DNA of 64,000 nt from Mariniphaga sp041686935 (GTDB taxonomy: Bacteria > Bacteroidota > Bacteroidia > Bacteroidales > Prolixibacteraceae). The stretch lies in NCBI GenBank assembly GCA_041686935.1, contig JAWLCW010000007.1, forward strand, positions 182,932-246,931. The letters are read 5' to 3'. Numbering within the stretch: position 1 is the stretch's first letter; each line of letters starts with the position of its first letter. The translations under genes and the position numbers were made by a program. Shown in pieces: positions 24,501 through 33,199 of the stretch. The notes under the pieces are model-generated. The model was not told where the DNA came from, ran no database searches, and worked only from the letters and a program-made list of their open reading frames with translations.

Positions 24501-24686
24501 CTGGTAAAATCCTTCTGGGTTTGTCACTGTTCCAATAGTATTTCCTTTCACCACAACAGAAACACCCGAAACAGGAATTCCTTTTGTTTCGCCGGTAACA
24601 ATACCGGAAATACTTTGAACCTGGGCATTAACATTTAAAACATTCAAAATGACGACGCAAAGGAACGCCTGCGCAATTTTCCCCAT
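21552..24686 (-). CDS. SusC/RagA-family TonB-linked outer-membrane transporter (pair 1)
   Basis: 1044 residues: a signal peptide (VNAQ site), a carboxypeptidase-regulatory-like beta domain (about 25-100, ISGIVTGETKGIPVSGVSV), the SusC signature around VDEIVVVAYGT, a plug domain (about 115-230, ending DASATALFGSRAANGVIILTTK) and a large C-terminal beta-barrel. It imports ligand captured by the SusD protein encoded immediately downstream, powered by TonB. It is a tandem paralogue of the SusC at 27371-30550 and lies downstream of that system, separated by a strong terminator, so it needs its own promoter in the ~120 bases before 24686; I saw no perfect TAnnTTTG there. Confidence 0.92.
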   Translation of the reverse strand: MGKIAQAFLCVVILNVLNVNAQVQSISGIVTGETKGIPVSGVSVVVKGNTIGTVTNPEGFYQLYLPENAHTLVFSFIGMKTLEVPVTGSVINVNLEPDMVGVDEIVVVAYGTALKQHFTGSVSSVNSTQLERFQSADFSKVLQGITSGVITTSGSGQPGETAEIRIQGFNTFIDASPLIVMDGSPYDGNLSSIPVSDIESISVLKDASATALFGSRAANGVIILTTKTGTMTAPELRLNVRYGISGRALPEYNKVSVAEYYEMQWESIKNSLIQQGRSEEEAVTMARQQLVPALGGYNAYNVPDIDVVGNDGKINPGGQLLWNDKWQDELFVTGLRKEITLSGRGGSEKTSYFISGSVLDDEGIVKASNLKRYSARTNVKTQFTNRISAGLNLSGSLSEQNYPVSSGTFLINPFHFTGMIAPIYPVYLYDNEGLLQTDAEGNKLFDYGTGYGRSRLYGSNMNPLGTISHDTRLYKNDVFSVRSYMDVKLTNDLKFKTSVSADHYTFTGLTHQNMQYGDGRNFDGRTLRETNRTFSYTANQMFFYNKKINDHTIQALAGHENYNYKFNVLSATRSGFPFPGLVELDGAAVAEGSGSFEDNYRLESYLTKVDYSFGERYFASFNFRADGNSRFAKDVRWGNYWGAGLAWVVSKEDSFRNYAWLNVLRLKMSYGQQGNDKIGSFYGYQGLYQTGVNNLDYPGSLASRLSTPGLTWESLNSANFGFDVRLFNRFAFNLEYFIRRNNDLLFEQPLPPSTGFTSIDANIAKLANTGFDLEITGLLLKKQNLSWTAEINLGHFKNEIKELPQEFIISGNKRWETGRSVYDFWMEEFAGVSPENGKSQWYYSIPETDGSGNPLFDSDGEPLFKEERGLTENYAQAGRYYVGSSIPALYGGITNSFNLYGFDLVFLLNFAAGGKVMDQPYQWLMHSGQNGYAFHSDILNRWTPENPDTEVPAVDGESFANRRSSRFLTDASWLNVRNVSLGYQLPRMLTDRLNLESVRMSLIADNLMLFASRKGLDPRQSFDGNLGRQYVPVRTLSVGFDVHF

Positions 24687-24808
24687 AATTATAAATTAAG
24701 TTCAGCTCTCTCCAAAACGAGGCGCTAATTTAGGAAAAAAAGAAGATTTTAAGGAAGTATTAGTTCCAATTCGGATAAAAATCAACCTTTGTATAAGATT
24801 TAGCCCAC

Positions 24809-24842
24809 AAAAAAGAGGTTGCTTTTCGGCAACCTCTTTTTA
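24809..24842 (-). terminator. Strong terminator between the two SusC/SusD systems
   Basis: A perfect 12-bp stem (24811-24822 with 24829-24840) around a TTTTCG loop, flanked by A- and T-runs on both sides, so it can work in both directions. It lies 20 bases after the stop of the lipoprotein gene at 24862 and separates the two transporter operons. Confidence 0.88.
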
Positions 24843-24861
24843 TAAAGTTTTTATTATCAGC

Positions 24862-25785
24862 TTATTTTGCAAAGCTTAATTTAGTTCCCAAAAAGAAGAT
24901 TGCATACCAGTCAGTGACTTCGGCATGTAATAATGCAAAATAAACTTTACTTCCTTCGTATTTTTCAGGAATATCAGCACTTGCAGTATAAACGTTTCCA
25001 TTGGCAAGCTGATGTGTCAGCAGTACTTCGGCATCGCGGCAATTCCCTTCGGTTATTGGTTCATCTGAAACAACAATTTTGAATTTTTCGTAAGGCCAGT
25101 CCTCATCAGCAGCCTGAACTGTAACCTCAATTGTTCCGTCAACACCATCGAGTGTCATTTCAGGAAAAACCAGGTAATTTTCAGGAGTCACCGGGTCACC
25201 ATACCAGGAATACGAAATGTATGCTACCTGGCCTGCATCTTCATCATAGTAAGTCAGATTCCAGCCCAATCCGTCGCCATCTTTGTCAATGGATTCAAAT
25301 CCGGCATTTTGCCAATCGTCAATCGAACTGCCCGATGTGCTGATTTCATAAGCCACAACACTTTCTCTTGTGGTAAATGACTGTACACTGCCTGTAACCG
25401 TTCCCCCTTCAAAATTTGAAGCAAAAGGTTTGAAATAGTAGGTTTTTTGACCTTGCAAGCCGCCGGCACGGAGCGTAAAAGTTCCGTTATCCTGAAGTTC
25501 AACCACATCGGCAGATTTTTTCACTGAAATTACTGTTGCCGATGAGAAATCGCTCTCGCTGGCTGAAACCAAAAATCCACGATCAATTGCAGCAGTATCG
25601 GCGCTAGCCTGAAGTATGGCATAACCGGCGCTAACTTTAGCAATGCTGGCATCTCCAACCGCCGGAGCTTTTGTCTGATCGTATTCGATCCGGTATTCAT
25701 CCGGATTCACAAGTTCTTCCTGGCAGGAAGAAAATATGAACGCTCCGGTTAATATAAAAATGAATAGTTTTATAATATTTTTCAT
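24862..25785 (-). CDS. Surface lipoprotein with Ig-like and choice-of-anchor-J-like domains
   Basis: 307 residues with a lipobox FSSC (Cys20). The first half (about 45-140) looks like a fibronectin/Ig-type sandwich (AILQASAD, GQKTYYFKPFASN). The second half (about 150-300) has the DKDGDGLGWN and ENYLVFPEM segments seen in cleaved-adhesin or choice-of-anchor-J domains, a jelly-roll found in secreted adhesins and carbohydrate-binding proteins. The acidic -QEELVNPDE- after the cysteine could act as an export signal for surface lipoproteins. It is the third gene of the SusC2-SusD2 operon, the usual place for a SusE/SusF-type surface ligand-binding protein, and that role is inferred. No enzyme motif is visible. 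Confidence 0.75.
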   Translation of the reverse strand: MKNIIKLFIFILTGAFIFSSCQEELVNPDEYRIEYDQTKAPAVGDASIAKVSAGYAILQASADTAAIDRGFLVSASESDFSSATVISVKKSADVVELQDNGTFTLRAGGLQGQKTYYFKPFASNFEGGTVTGSVQSFTTRESVVAYEISTSGSSIDDWQNAGFESIDKDGDGLGWNLTYYDEDAGQVAYISYSWYGDPVTPENYLVFPEMTLDGVDGTIEVTVQAADEDWPYEKFKIVVSDEPITEGNCRDAEVLLTHQLANGNVYTASADIPEKYEGSKVYFALLHAEVTDWYAIFFLGTKLSFAK

Positions 25786-25823
25786 CTTTTTTAATCTTTA
25801 AATTTTTATAAATATTGAAAATA

Positions 25824-27350
25824 TTAAGGGTTGTTGTCACCTGGACTGATATCCGGATTGTTGTCTATTTCACGGGTTGGCAACATATAGGTAAACAACC
25901 AGTCTTCAGCAGGCACAACCAGTTTTGCATCGTCAGGGTGGTTGGAACCCGGATAGTCGCGGTTAATACCCTGTTTCAAACGTTTGATATCGAACAGTGC
26001 AATACCAATTTCTCCCCAAAGTTCAATTCTCCTTTGTTTCCTGATTTCTTCCAGCAGACCGGAAGCAGGAACAGTATAGTTGGGATCGCGGTTTGCCATC
26101 AGTTCCTGCAAAAGGCTTGTGGCTTGTGCGGTTTGACCGAGCGCTGCTCTTGCTTCAGCTTCAATTAAAAGCATTTCAGAAGCCCTCATATAAACCAAAT
26201 CCTGCGTGTTGTCGGCACCGTCGTCGCTCGGGCCAAACTTGCCGTTTACGTATGCCGGCAATGAAACGCCGTTGTATCCGCCGTTCTGGAATGTGCTTCC
26301 GTCGGGCGCCTGGTAAGCTTGTTTTCTGATGTCAGTTTCACTCATGTAATCATAAAGTCTTTTGTCAATGGCTTTGTGCATACCGGTGATGGATGCGTAG
26401 CCATAACTGAAGCTTGAAAAGAAAGAATTGTGGTTTACAATCCCGGATTTTACGATGTCCAAATCTGAAGTTACAATCGAACCAAACATCCATTCAGGGT
26501 TTGAGACGTATTTGAAACCGTCGAGGTATTGCTGTGCCGGCATAATCGGGAATCCGCTTCTGGCACTGCCGGCGGCAGATGCGGCAGCCTCCCAGTTTTC
26601 CATGCTCAGATAAACACGGGCCAGATATCCATAAGCAACACTTTGGTTTATAAAACCTTTACTTGGCCTGTTGTATCCATCCAGCAGTTGAATCGCATTG
26701 GTCAAATCATTTACCATCAGTTCATAAACGTCGCTCATTGGAGCACGGGGAAAACCTTCGTCGCTTACCACTTCGGTTACAATCGGCACACCCGGATCAT
26801 TTTCATGTCCAACATATGTTTTCTGGTAAATCTGAACAAGGTAATGGTAGCTGTAAGCCCGGGTGGTTAGTGCCTGCCCGCGGAAAGCCCTTAACTGACC
26901 ATCTTCCACTTCTTCGGGTATTTGTGCCAGAATGTCGTTTGCCAGTTTAATGTTACGATACAAATATTGCCAAACAAAATAAGGATGCTGGTAATCTTTG
27001 TCTCTCAGTTCAAGCAAATAATCGTCGTAGTACCATCCATACGAAGAAGAAGTTTGTACCACATCTTCGCCCATCATATCGGCAATGTGTGTGATACTTT
27101 TTATTCCGTGATCGTCATGCCGAACGCTGGCCAAACCCATAGAGTTGTAAGTTACAAGGTGTCCGTACATCCCGGCAATCATGGGCTCAATAACCAGTGC
27201 AAGAGCTTCAGGATCTGATTCTGCAAGCTCGGTAATCTGTGATTGTGATACAGTACCTCTTGGGTCTGTATTCAGTTCATCGCTGCACGAGGTGGTTAAA
27301 AGCATTGCACTGGCAACAATGAAAATCAAATAATTATATATTCTATTCAT
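25824..27350 (-). CDS. RagB/SusD-family outer-membrane nutrient-binding lipoprotein (pair 2)
   Basis: 508 residues with a lipobox TTSC (Cys22) followed by SDELNTDPRG, typical of SusD. Core family segments are present: FVWQYLYRNIKLANDIL, LTTRAYSYHYLVQIYQ, GVPIVTE, VYMRASEMLLIEAEARAAL and KQRRIELWGEIGIALFDIKRL. It is encoded 20 bases after its SusC and is followed after 38 bases by the surface lipoprotein. Compared with the pair-1 SusD it has the same architecture and similar length, in keeping with an old tandem duplication followed by divergence in ligand. Confidence 0.92.
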   Translation of the reverse strand: MNRIYNYLIFIVASAMLLTTSCSDELNTDPRGTVSQSQITELAESDPEALALVIEPMIAGMYGHLVTYNSMGLASVRHDDHGIKSITHIADMMGEDVVQTSSSYGWYYDDYLLELRDKDYQHPYFVWQYLYRNIKLANDILAQIPEEVEDGQLRAFRGQALTTRAYSYHYLVQIYQKTYVGHENDPGVPIVTEVVSDEGFPRAPMSDVYELMVNDLTNAIQLLDGYNRPSKGFINQSVAYGYLARVYLSMENWEAAASAAGSARSGFPIMPAQQYLDGFKYVSNPEWMFGSIVTSDLDIVKSGIVNHNSFFSSFSYGYASITGMHKAIDKRLYDYMSETDIRKQAYQAPDGSTFQNGGYNGVSLPAYVNGKFGPSDDGADNTQDLVYMRASEMLLIEAEARAALGQTAQATSLLQELMANRDPNYTVPASGLLEEIRKQRRIELWGEIGIALFDIKRLKQGINRDYPGSNHPDDAKLVVPAEDWLFTYMLPTREIDNNPDISPGDNNP

Positions 27351-27370
27351 AATTCTTTTCTTTTAAAAAT

Positions 27371-30300
27371 TTAAAAAGTCAGATTCAGACCTGCCGAAAT
27401 GGTTTTAATCGGCGAGTAGTTCATATCCGTAGCAGTTGTTACACCACTAAAATACATTCTTGGATCAAAACCTTGCCTTCTTGACATGAAGAACAGGTTA
27501 TCGGCTGCAACATAAAATCTCAACGTTTCAATTCCCATATCTCCTGTCAGGTATGAAGGAATCGTGTAACCAAGAACAACACTTCTCAGAGAGAAATAGT
27601 CGGCTTTGGTAAGGAATCTGTCGCTGATATTGTTTCCATCGGTGTATCTGTCAATACGCGGAACGTTGGTATCTGTGTTGGTCGGAGTCCACCTTTTCAG
27701 AATGTCTCTGTGCCAGTTTTGACCAATATTTCTTGCATCGCCGGTGTGCATAAAACCACCATAAATACCATCATAAACGTATCCGCCAATCTGATATGCA
27801 GTTTGTACACTCAAATCAAAACCTTTAAACTGAACGGTTGATAAGATACCACCAAAAAGATCGGGCGTTGCGTCTTTATCTGTCCTGTAGCGGGTTGCAT
27901 CTGTCCAAACCGGAGTGGTTTTTTCACCTGTAACATTTCCGTCATCGTCCAGTTCATCCATATACCAGAGGCTTTGACCGTTTTCCTGGTCAATACCTGC
28001 AAATCTTCTCATGTAGAACAAATAAGGGGAATATCCTTCTTCCCATTTTTGAAATCCACCTCTTGTGAGGCCTTCTTCTTTGTACATTTCTGGCAACTCA
28101 TCAATGGTAGTGGTATAATGGGTAGCATTAAGCGTAATATCCCATTTGAAATCGTTTGTATTTACCAGGCTGGCATTCAGTTGCAATTCAAAACCCTGGT
28201 TCGTTAAACGACCAATGTTAAACGGAATTTCTGCAATACCGGAAGATGGCGCCTGCGGCAATACGAACAACAGGTCGGAACTTGCTCTTTGGAAATAATC
28301 GATATTACCTGAAAGTGAATTCAAGAATCCAAAGTCGAAACCAACGGTGAACGAGTTGTTGCTTTCCCATTTCAGGTCTTTGTTTCCTTTAAAAGCAAAC
28401 TCAAGACCAACTTCACCGTCGTTATTTACAACATTGTACTGGTCTTCATAAGCATAGTAGTAATAACTGCCACCCAGATTATCGTTACCGATGCTACCGT
28501 AACTAACTCTTAGTTTAAGCACATCGAGGTAAGTTGCGTTCAGCAGGAAAGCTTCGTCGCTCATTACCCACGAACCACCAACTGACCAGAAGGTACCCCA
28601 GCGGTTATCCGGATGGAATCTTGAAGATCCGTCGTAACGCATACTGCCGTCTATGAAGTACCTGTCACGGAATCCGTAATTCAAATGTCCGAAGTAACTT
28701 TCCAGCGAATAATCGTAACCGTACGAACCCACACTACTCATAACCACTGCCCAGTCCATTTCGGTGATTGACGGGAAAAGAAAATTCTGCTTTCCACCAT
28801 AGTTAAGGGTATAATTCCATTTGTAGAATTCGTGCCCTGCTTTAGCCGAAATGGTATGTTCTTCACTTAATTTTTTATCAAAGGCCAGAATCTGGTTCGA
28901 GTTGATGGTTCTGGTAAGGCCGCTGCTTTTATAAATGTAACCGCCTTGTTCTGCAAACTGCCCTATTTGGTTATTGTCAATACGAGAACGGTTTGTTTGT
29001 GCATTGTCAACACCGAGGTTAAGGATTAAATCCAAATCGCTGGTAACTGAAACAGTCGCACCGCCGGTAAAGTTAATGCGGTCAAGCGCCGTTTTTTCTG
29101 TATTTAAAACCTGTGTTCCTGCCGGGTTTGCAATAGGCATAACCGGTCTTTTCATGTCGTCGCGGTCGCCAAAATCGTATTGTTTATTGCCGTTTTTATC
29201 CAAATCGAGCGAACCATCGGGGTTGTGCTGATAAATCGGATAAATTGGAGCTACTACCTGAGCCACATAAAAAATATTTGCTGAACTGCTCCCGGTTGAA
29301 GTCGGGTTCAGTGTATTGGTGCGAACGTAAGAAACGTTTCCGTTAACTTTCAGCCATTTGGTTACATCCTGAGCCAGTTTTAAACGAGTGGTGTAACGCT
29401 CGAAACCACTGTTGGGACTGTATCCCTCATCGTCAAGGTAGTTGAATGACATAAAATAGTTGGTACCTGACGATACGCCGCTCATACTAACTGAATGTTC
29501 CTGGCGGACTCCGTTTTCAAATACTTCATCTTCCCAATTTTCCTGGTAAAGCAACCTGGCATTAGGGTTCAATCGCCCTGTGAGAGGATCAATCACTTGA
29601 TTGTCCGGCACATCATAATTGTTGTACCCAAGCATCCACTCTGTGGCACCTGTAGGATTGGTGAATTTAATTAACCTGTTGCTTGCATAATAACCGGCAT
29701 CAACAAACGAATAGTTATTTCTGTAGTACCTGTCATTTCGTAAACCTTCCCAGAATGTTTCATAATATTCGGAGGGGTCAGTCATTACATCATAACCTTT
29801 ATAGGCTTTTGAGTTGATACCAATTCTACTGTCAACAGAAATACGCGGTGCGCTTGAAGTTCCCCGTTTTGTAGTAATAAGAATAACACCGTTGGCGGCA
29901 CGCGCTCCGTATATAGCGGTCGCAGAAGCATCTTTCAACACAGTCATCGATTCAATGTCAACCTGGCTGATATTGTTGATGTTGCCTTCGTAAGGAATTC
30001 CATCAACCACGTATAACGGTGAACTGCTTGCAGATAATGAGCCCATACCCCTGATGCGAACACTTGCCCCTGTACCGGGTTGCCCTGTGCTGCTGGTAGT
30101 TTGAACTCCTGCCACGGAACCTTCCAGTGCTCTCGAAATATTGGATACCTGAATTTTCTGAAGCTCTTCACCCTTTATGGCCGACTGAGAACCGGTTAAC
30201 GACTTTTTAGTCTGTGTACCATAGGCCACAACCATCACTTCATCCAGGCCCACATAAGCCTGTTCCATTACAACATTCAACGTGTTTCCGGTAATTTCCA

Positions 30301-30550
30301 CCTGCTGGGCTGTCATCCCAACAAAAGAAAAAATTAACCTTTGAGCATCATTCGGAACATCAAGCTGGTAAACACCATCAATATTGGTGATTGTTCCCAG
30401 GGTAGTACCTTCTACCATAACAGAAACACCTGGTATCGGAGTCCCGTCATCGGCACTGGTTACAGTACCCGTAATACGCCGAACCTGTGCTTCAACTGTA
30501 AGCATGCCAATTAAGGCAATGCCAAATAGCATTAGCGCAATTTTCTTCAT
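27371..30550 (-). CDS. SusC/RagA-family TonB-linked outer-membrane transporter (pair 2)
   Basis: 1059 residues, with the same layout as the pair-1 SusC: signal peptide (VEAQ site), carboxypeptidase-regulatory-like domain (about 25-100, TGTVTSADDGTPIPGVSV), the LDEVMVVAYGT signature, a plug domain ending DASATAIYGARAANGVILITTKRGT, and a ~800-residue barrel closing with an aromatic residue. It heads the three-gene operon SusC-SusD-lipoprotein on the minus strand. The ~250 bases between it and the divergent PIG-L gene must hold both promoters. No ECF sigma, anti-sigma or hybrid regulator is adjacent, so its control is not obvious from the neighbourhood. Confidence 0.93.
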   Translation of the reverse strand: MKKIALMLFGIALIGMLTVEAQVRRITGTVTSADDGTPIPGVSVMVEGTTLGTITNIDGVYQLDVPNDAQRLIFSFVGMTAQQVEITGNTLNVVMEQAYVGLDEVMVVAYGTQTKKSLTGSQSAIKGEELQKIQVSNISRALEGSVAGVQTTSSTGQPGTGASVRIRGMGSLSASSSPLYVVDGIPYEGNINNISQVDIESMTVLKDASATAIYGARAANGVILITTKRGTSSAPRISVDSRIGINSKAYKGYDVMTDPSEYYETFWEGLRNDRYYRNNYSFVDAGYYASNRLIKFTNPTGATEWMLGYNNYDVPDNQVIDPLTGRLNPNARLLYQENWEDEVFENGVRQEHSVSMSGVSSGTNYFMSFNYLDDEGYSPNSGFERYTTRLKLAQDVTKWLKVNGNVSYVRTNTLNPTSTGSSSANIFYVAQVVAPIYPIYQHNPDGSLDLDKNGNKQYDFGDRDDMKRPVMPIANPAGTQVLNTEKTALDRINFTGGATVSVTSDLDLILNLGVDNAQTNRSRIDNNQIGQFAEQGGYIYKSSGLTRTINSNQILAFDKKLSEEHTISAKAGHEFYKWNYTLNYGGKQNFLFPSITEMDWAVVMSSVGSYGYDYSLESYFGHLNYGFRDRYFIDGSMRYDGSSRFHPDNRWGTFWSVGGSWVMSDEAFLLNATYLDVLKLRVSYGSIGNDNLGGSYYYYAYEDQYNVVNNDGEVGLEFAFKGNKDLKWESNNSFTVGFDFGFLNSLSGNIDYFQRASSDLLFVLPQAPSSGIAEIPFNIGRLTNQGFELQLNASLVNTNDFKWDITLNATHYTTTIDELPEMYKEEGLTRGGFQKWEEGYSPYLFYMRRFAGIDQENGQSLWYMDELDDDGNVTGEKTTPVWTDATRYRTDKDATPDLFGGILSTVQFKGFDLSVQTAYQIGGYVYDGIYGGFMHTGDARNIGQNWHRDILKRWTPTNTDTNVPRIDRYTDGNNISDRFLTKADYFSLRSVVLGYTIPSYLTGDMGIETLRFYVAADNLFFMSRRQGFDPRMYFSGVTTATDMNYSPIKTISAGLNLTF

Positions 30551-30804
30551 AAATAAAATTTTAATAATTAATTACTCACTCTTTAAGGCGGCTAAGATAA
30601 AAAAAAATTAAGGGATTAACTTATTTTCACAATTTTTTGAACTTTTTATGCTAATGTTCATTAACTGTTAATTTTGTATTGAACAAAAGAAAGGGGCTAA
30701 AACAAAAAATCATTCTGCAAATCCGGGGAAAATTTGAATTTTTACTGTATTTTCACCGGATGCAATTTGAATAAACCAGTTAAATAAAATAAAAACGATT
30801 CTAT

Positions 30805-31674
30805 ATGAAAAAAATATCCACATTTCTGACTGCTTTTTTATTCATGTTTCTTATGTCTTATTCACAGGAACAGATAAATGTTATTGTTATTGGCGCCCAT
30901 CCCGACGATGCTGATATTCGCGCAGGTGGAACAGCCATTAAATATGCCAAAGCCGGCCACAATGTGTCGTTTGTTTCATTAACCAACGGCGATGCCGGAC
31001 ATCATGAAAAGGGTGGGGGGGCGCTTGCCCGAATCCGGCGTGCCGAGGCTCAGGAAGCAGGAAAACGCTTTGGAGTGGAATATATTGTATTGGATAATCA
31101 CGACGGCGAACTGATGCCTACCCTGGAAAATCGAAAAGAAGTTATTCGCTTAATCAGAAGCTGGAATGCTGATATTGTATTGGGACCCCGGCCGAACGAT
31201 TACCACCCCGACCACCGTAATGCGGCAATTTTGGTTCAGGATGCCGCCTATATGGTCATTGTACCCAATGTTGCCTCTGATGTGCCGCCACTGGAAAAGA
31301 ATCCGGTTTTTTTGTATGTGGAAGACCGTTTTCAAAAACCATATCCGTTTGAACCCGATATTGCAGTGGATATTTCGAGCGAGTTTGAACAAAAAATTTA
31401 CGGCATTGCCGCTCACGAATCGCAAATGTTTGAGTGGCTGCCATGGACAGGCGGACGGCTCGACCAGGTGCCCAAAGGTGAAAAAGAACGCCTGAAATGG
31501 CTGGCCGACTGGCGAAAACCAAATATCTCAGATGAGGTCAGAAATTCACTTGTAAAATGGTACGGCGCCGAAAAAGCAGCAAATATAAAAGTGGCCGAAG
31601 CCTTTGAAATTTGCGAATACGGCAGGAGGCCTTCAGATGAAGAGATAAAGAAACTGTTTCCGTTTTTTGAATAA
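30805..31674 (+). CDS. Exported PIG-L/LmbE-family zinc deacetylase
   Basis: 289 residues with a signal peptide (hydrophobic 5-18, SYSQ site). PIG-L proteins are zinc-dependent N-deacetylases acting on N-acetylglucosamine-containing molecules. The zinc motif AHPDD is at 31-35 and the partner motif HPDH at 134-137 (NDYHPDHRNA), with SLTNGDAGHHE in between. Export to the periplasm implies an extracellular amino-sugar substrate. It is divergent from the SusC2 operon, so coregulation with those transporters is plausible and would hint at an amino-sugar glycan, but this is inference. A perfect terminator follows it. Confidence 0.88.
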   Translation: MKKISTFLTAFLFMFLMSYSQEQINVIVIGAHPDDADIRAGGTAIKYAKAGHNVSFVSLTNGDAGHHEKGGGALARIRRAEAQEAGKRFGVEYIVLDNHDGELMPTLENRKEVIRLIRSWNADIVLGPRPNDYHPDHRNAAILVQDAAYMVIVPNVASDVPPLEKNPVFLYVEDRFQKPYPFEPDIAVDISSEFEQKIYGIAAHESQMFEWLPWTGGRLDQVPKGEKERLKWLADWRKPNISDEVRNSLVKWYGAEKAANIKVAEAFEICEYGRRPSDEEIKKLFPFFE

Positions 31675-31710
31675 AAAAATCCTGAATTCACATTCAGGAT
31701 AATTTTTTTT
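31672..31710 (+). terminator. Rho-independent terminator after the PIG-L gene
   Basis: A perfect 9-bp stem, ATCCTGAAT with ATTCAGGAT (31679-31687, 31692-31700), a four-base loop and an eight-T tail, beginning at the stop codon. An A-run before the stem lets it also serve the minus-strand gene that ends at 31758. Confidence 0.88.
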
Positions 31711-31757
31711 CAAATCAATTGATGTTATTCAAAAATATTCAATAAAACCCGGTTCTT

Positions 31758-32582
31758 CTATTCAGAAAACGCCGAATCGACCACTCTCCACAATTCGGAA
31801 CGGACAAGCTCCCTTGAATTGTTCGTTTCTTCCATCAGTTTATCAATATTTTTACCTGAGTGGACTTTACTAAATGCACCATTGTAATCAGCCGCTCCGA
31901 TTTTTGAAAAATCAGAAATAAAGTTTGTAGTTGCATACTGGTATTCCAGGCCTGAACCAGTGGGAAAAACGGTTTGCCACAAGGACCATCCAACCCTTGC
32001 ACCGTCATTGATAAATTGCTGATGAACCGGTCTCCATACTTTGGTTTCCACATCTATATACATATTGTCGTTTCCGGGTTTTACCTTCATAAAATCAACC
32101 TGTATGTAATTAAAAGGTACCGGGCCGGATTCGGGATTAACCGCTGAAACCATTCTAATTAAGTTTCTTTTTACCAACTGCCTGCTTTCTGAAGTTTCCT
32201 GCATAATTTTATCAACATCCTCTCCGGGAAGAATTTTCTCCGGGTCAATTCCTGCAAACGGATTTTCGAGCTTGTTGGGATCTGTCACAATTGTTCCGGT
32301 CACAAAATTGTATTCATCGTTCGATCCCGCAAATCGCACTTCATACAAAATCCACCTCACTATTTCACCATTTTTTACCCTCTCCTGATGAATTTTTTTC
32401 CAGTAGTTTCTTTCAAGGTCAACATATTTTTGTTCGTCGCCCTGTTTAACTTTCATGTACTCCACCACCGCAAAAACGGTTGGTTCCTGTGCAAATGCCA
32501 TAAAAGGAATTGTTGCCAGTCCAAAAACAATTGCCCATGCAATAGCTCTTGTTCTTTTAATAAAGAAAACTTTCTTTTTCAT
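31758..32582 (-). CDS. Exported protein with two dimeric alpha/beta-barrel-like repeats
   Basis: 274 residues with a basic start, a hydrophobic signal (AIVFGLATIPFMAFA) and an AQE cleavage site. The mature part is an internal duplication: both halves read (V/I)-x-(Y/F)-MKVK-x-G-(D/N)-(E/D)-x-x-Y-(V/I)-D-(L/V)-E, then W-x-x-(I/V)-H-Q, then W-x-L-(Y/W), at about 38-130 and 165-255. This pattern resembles ABM/Dabb-type ferredoxin-like folds that normally form dimers; the duplication would give a pseudo-dimer. No catalytic residue is obvious. It is divergent from another ABM-fold gene at 32855. Function unknown. Confidence 0.65.
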   Translation of the reverse strand: MKKKVFFIKRTRAIAWAIVFGLATIPFMAFAQEPTVFAVVEYMKVKQGDEQKYVDLERNYWKKIHQERVKNGEIVRWILYEVRFAGSNDEYNFVTGTIVTDPNKLENPFAGIDPEKILPGEDVDKIMQETSESRQLVKRNLIRMVSAVNPESGPVPFNYIQVDFMKVKPGNDNMYIDVETKVWRPVHQQFINDGARVGWSLWQTVFPTGSGLEYQYATTNFISDFSKIGAADYNGAFSKVHSGKNIDKLMEETNNSRELVRSELWRVVDSAFSE

Positions 32583-32780
32583 TTGTCTGATTTTAAATTA
32601 TTAATTATTAAACTCATACAAGTTATTGAAAAATAAGGATAATTAAGTCTTTTTTTAAAATTATTTTCTATCAATTCAATATGCCTGTTTTTGCGACGAA
32701 TGAACAAAATCTCAAAAAGATTCAAACTTCCGGGATAAAAGGATTAGAAATGCCTTAAAAAAAATTTATCCTTATTAAGA

Positions 32781-32788
32781 TATTTTTG
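32781..32788 (+). promoter_or_regulatory. Candidate -7 promoter element (TATTTTTG)
   Basis: An exact TAnnTTTG match in the divergent gap, which would start transcription about 60 bases before the ABM gene at 32855. The -33 region is not conserved. Confidence 0.35.
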
Positions 32789-32854
32789 TCTCATTATAGT
32801 TGTTTTATGCTTTATTTTCCATAACTTACTGAAATAAAGTAAATAGATAAATCA

Positions 32855-33199
32855 ATGAAAAATATTCAGGTTACCGCAAGGTTAAAAGTTCACACTGGGA
32901 AAGAGGATGAATTCAAAAGAATTGCAGCAGAATGTATAGCTGCAGTAAAAGAAAATGAAACGGGTGCGCTCCAGTACGACTGGTTCTTTAATCCCGGCCA
33001 AACAGAATGTGTTGTCCGAGAAAATTATGCCGATTCAGATGCAGTAATGGTACATCTTGGAAATGTGGGAGAATTTCTGGGGCAACTTTTTACCATTTCA
33101 GATTTCGACCTGGAAATCTATGGAACCATGTCGGAAGAACTGAAGAGTGCAGTAGTGGGTTTAAATCCAAAGGTGTATTCTTTTTACCAGGGTTTATAG
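32855..33199 (+). CDS. ABM-family (YgiN-like) putative quinol monooxygenase
   Basis: 114 residues, a single cytoplasmic ABM domain with no signal peptide: V-T-A-R-L-K-V-H-x-G-K-E-x-E-F, then an ENETGALQYDWF strand that matches the family's E-x-G-x-x-x-Y pattern, and VRENYADSDAVMVHL. Small proteins of this group include quinol monooxygenases, antibiotic-biosynthesis monooxygenases and haem-degrading enzymes. The usual extra haem-binding residues cannot be confirmed by eye. Its 3' end overlaps by six bases a decayed reading frame on the opposite strand (33194-33382). Confidence 0.75.
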   Translation: MKNIQVTARLKVHTGKEDEFKRIAAECIAAVKENETGALQYDWFFNPGQTECVVRENYADSDAVMVHLGNVGEFLGQLFTISDFDLEIYGTMSEELKSAVVGLNPKVYSFYQGL

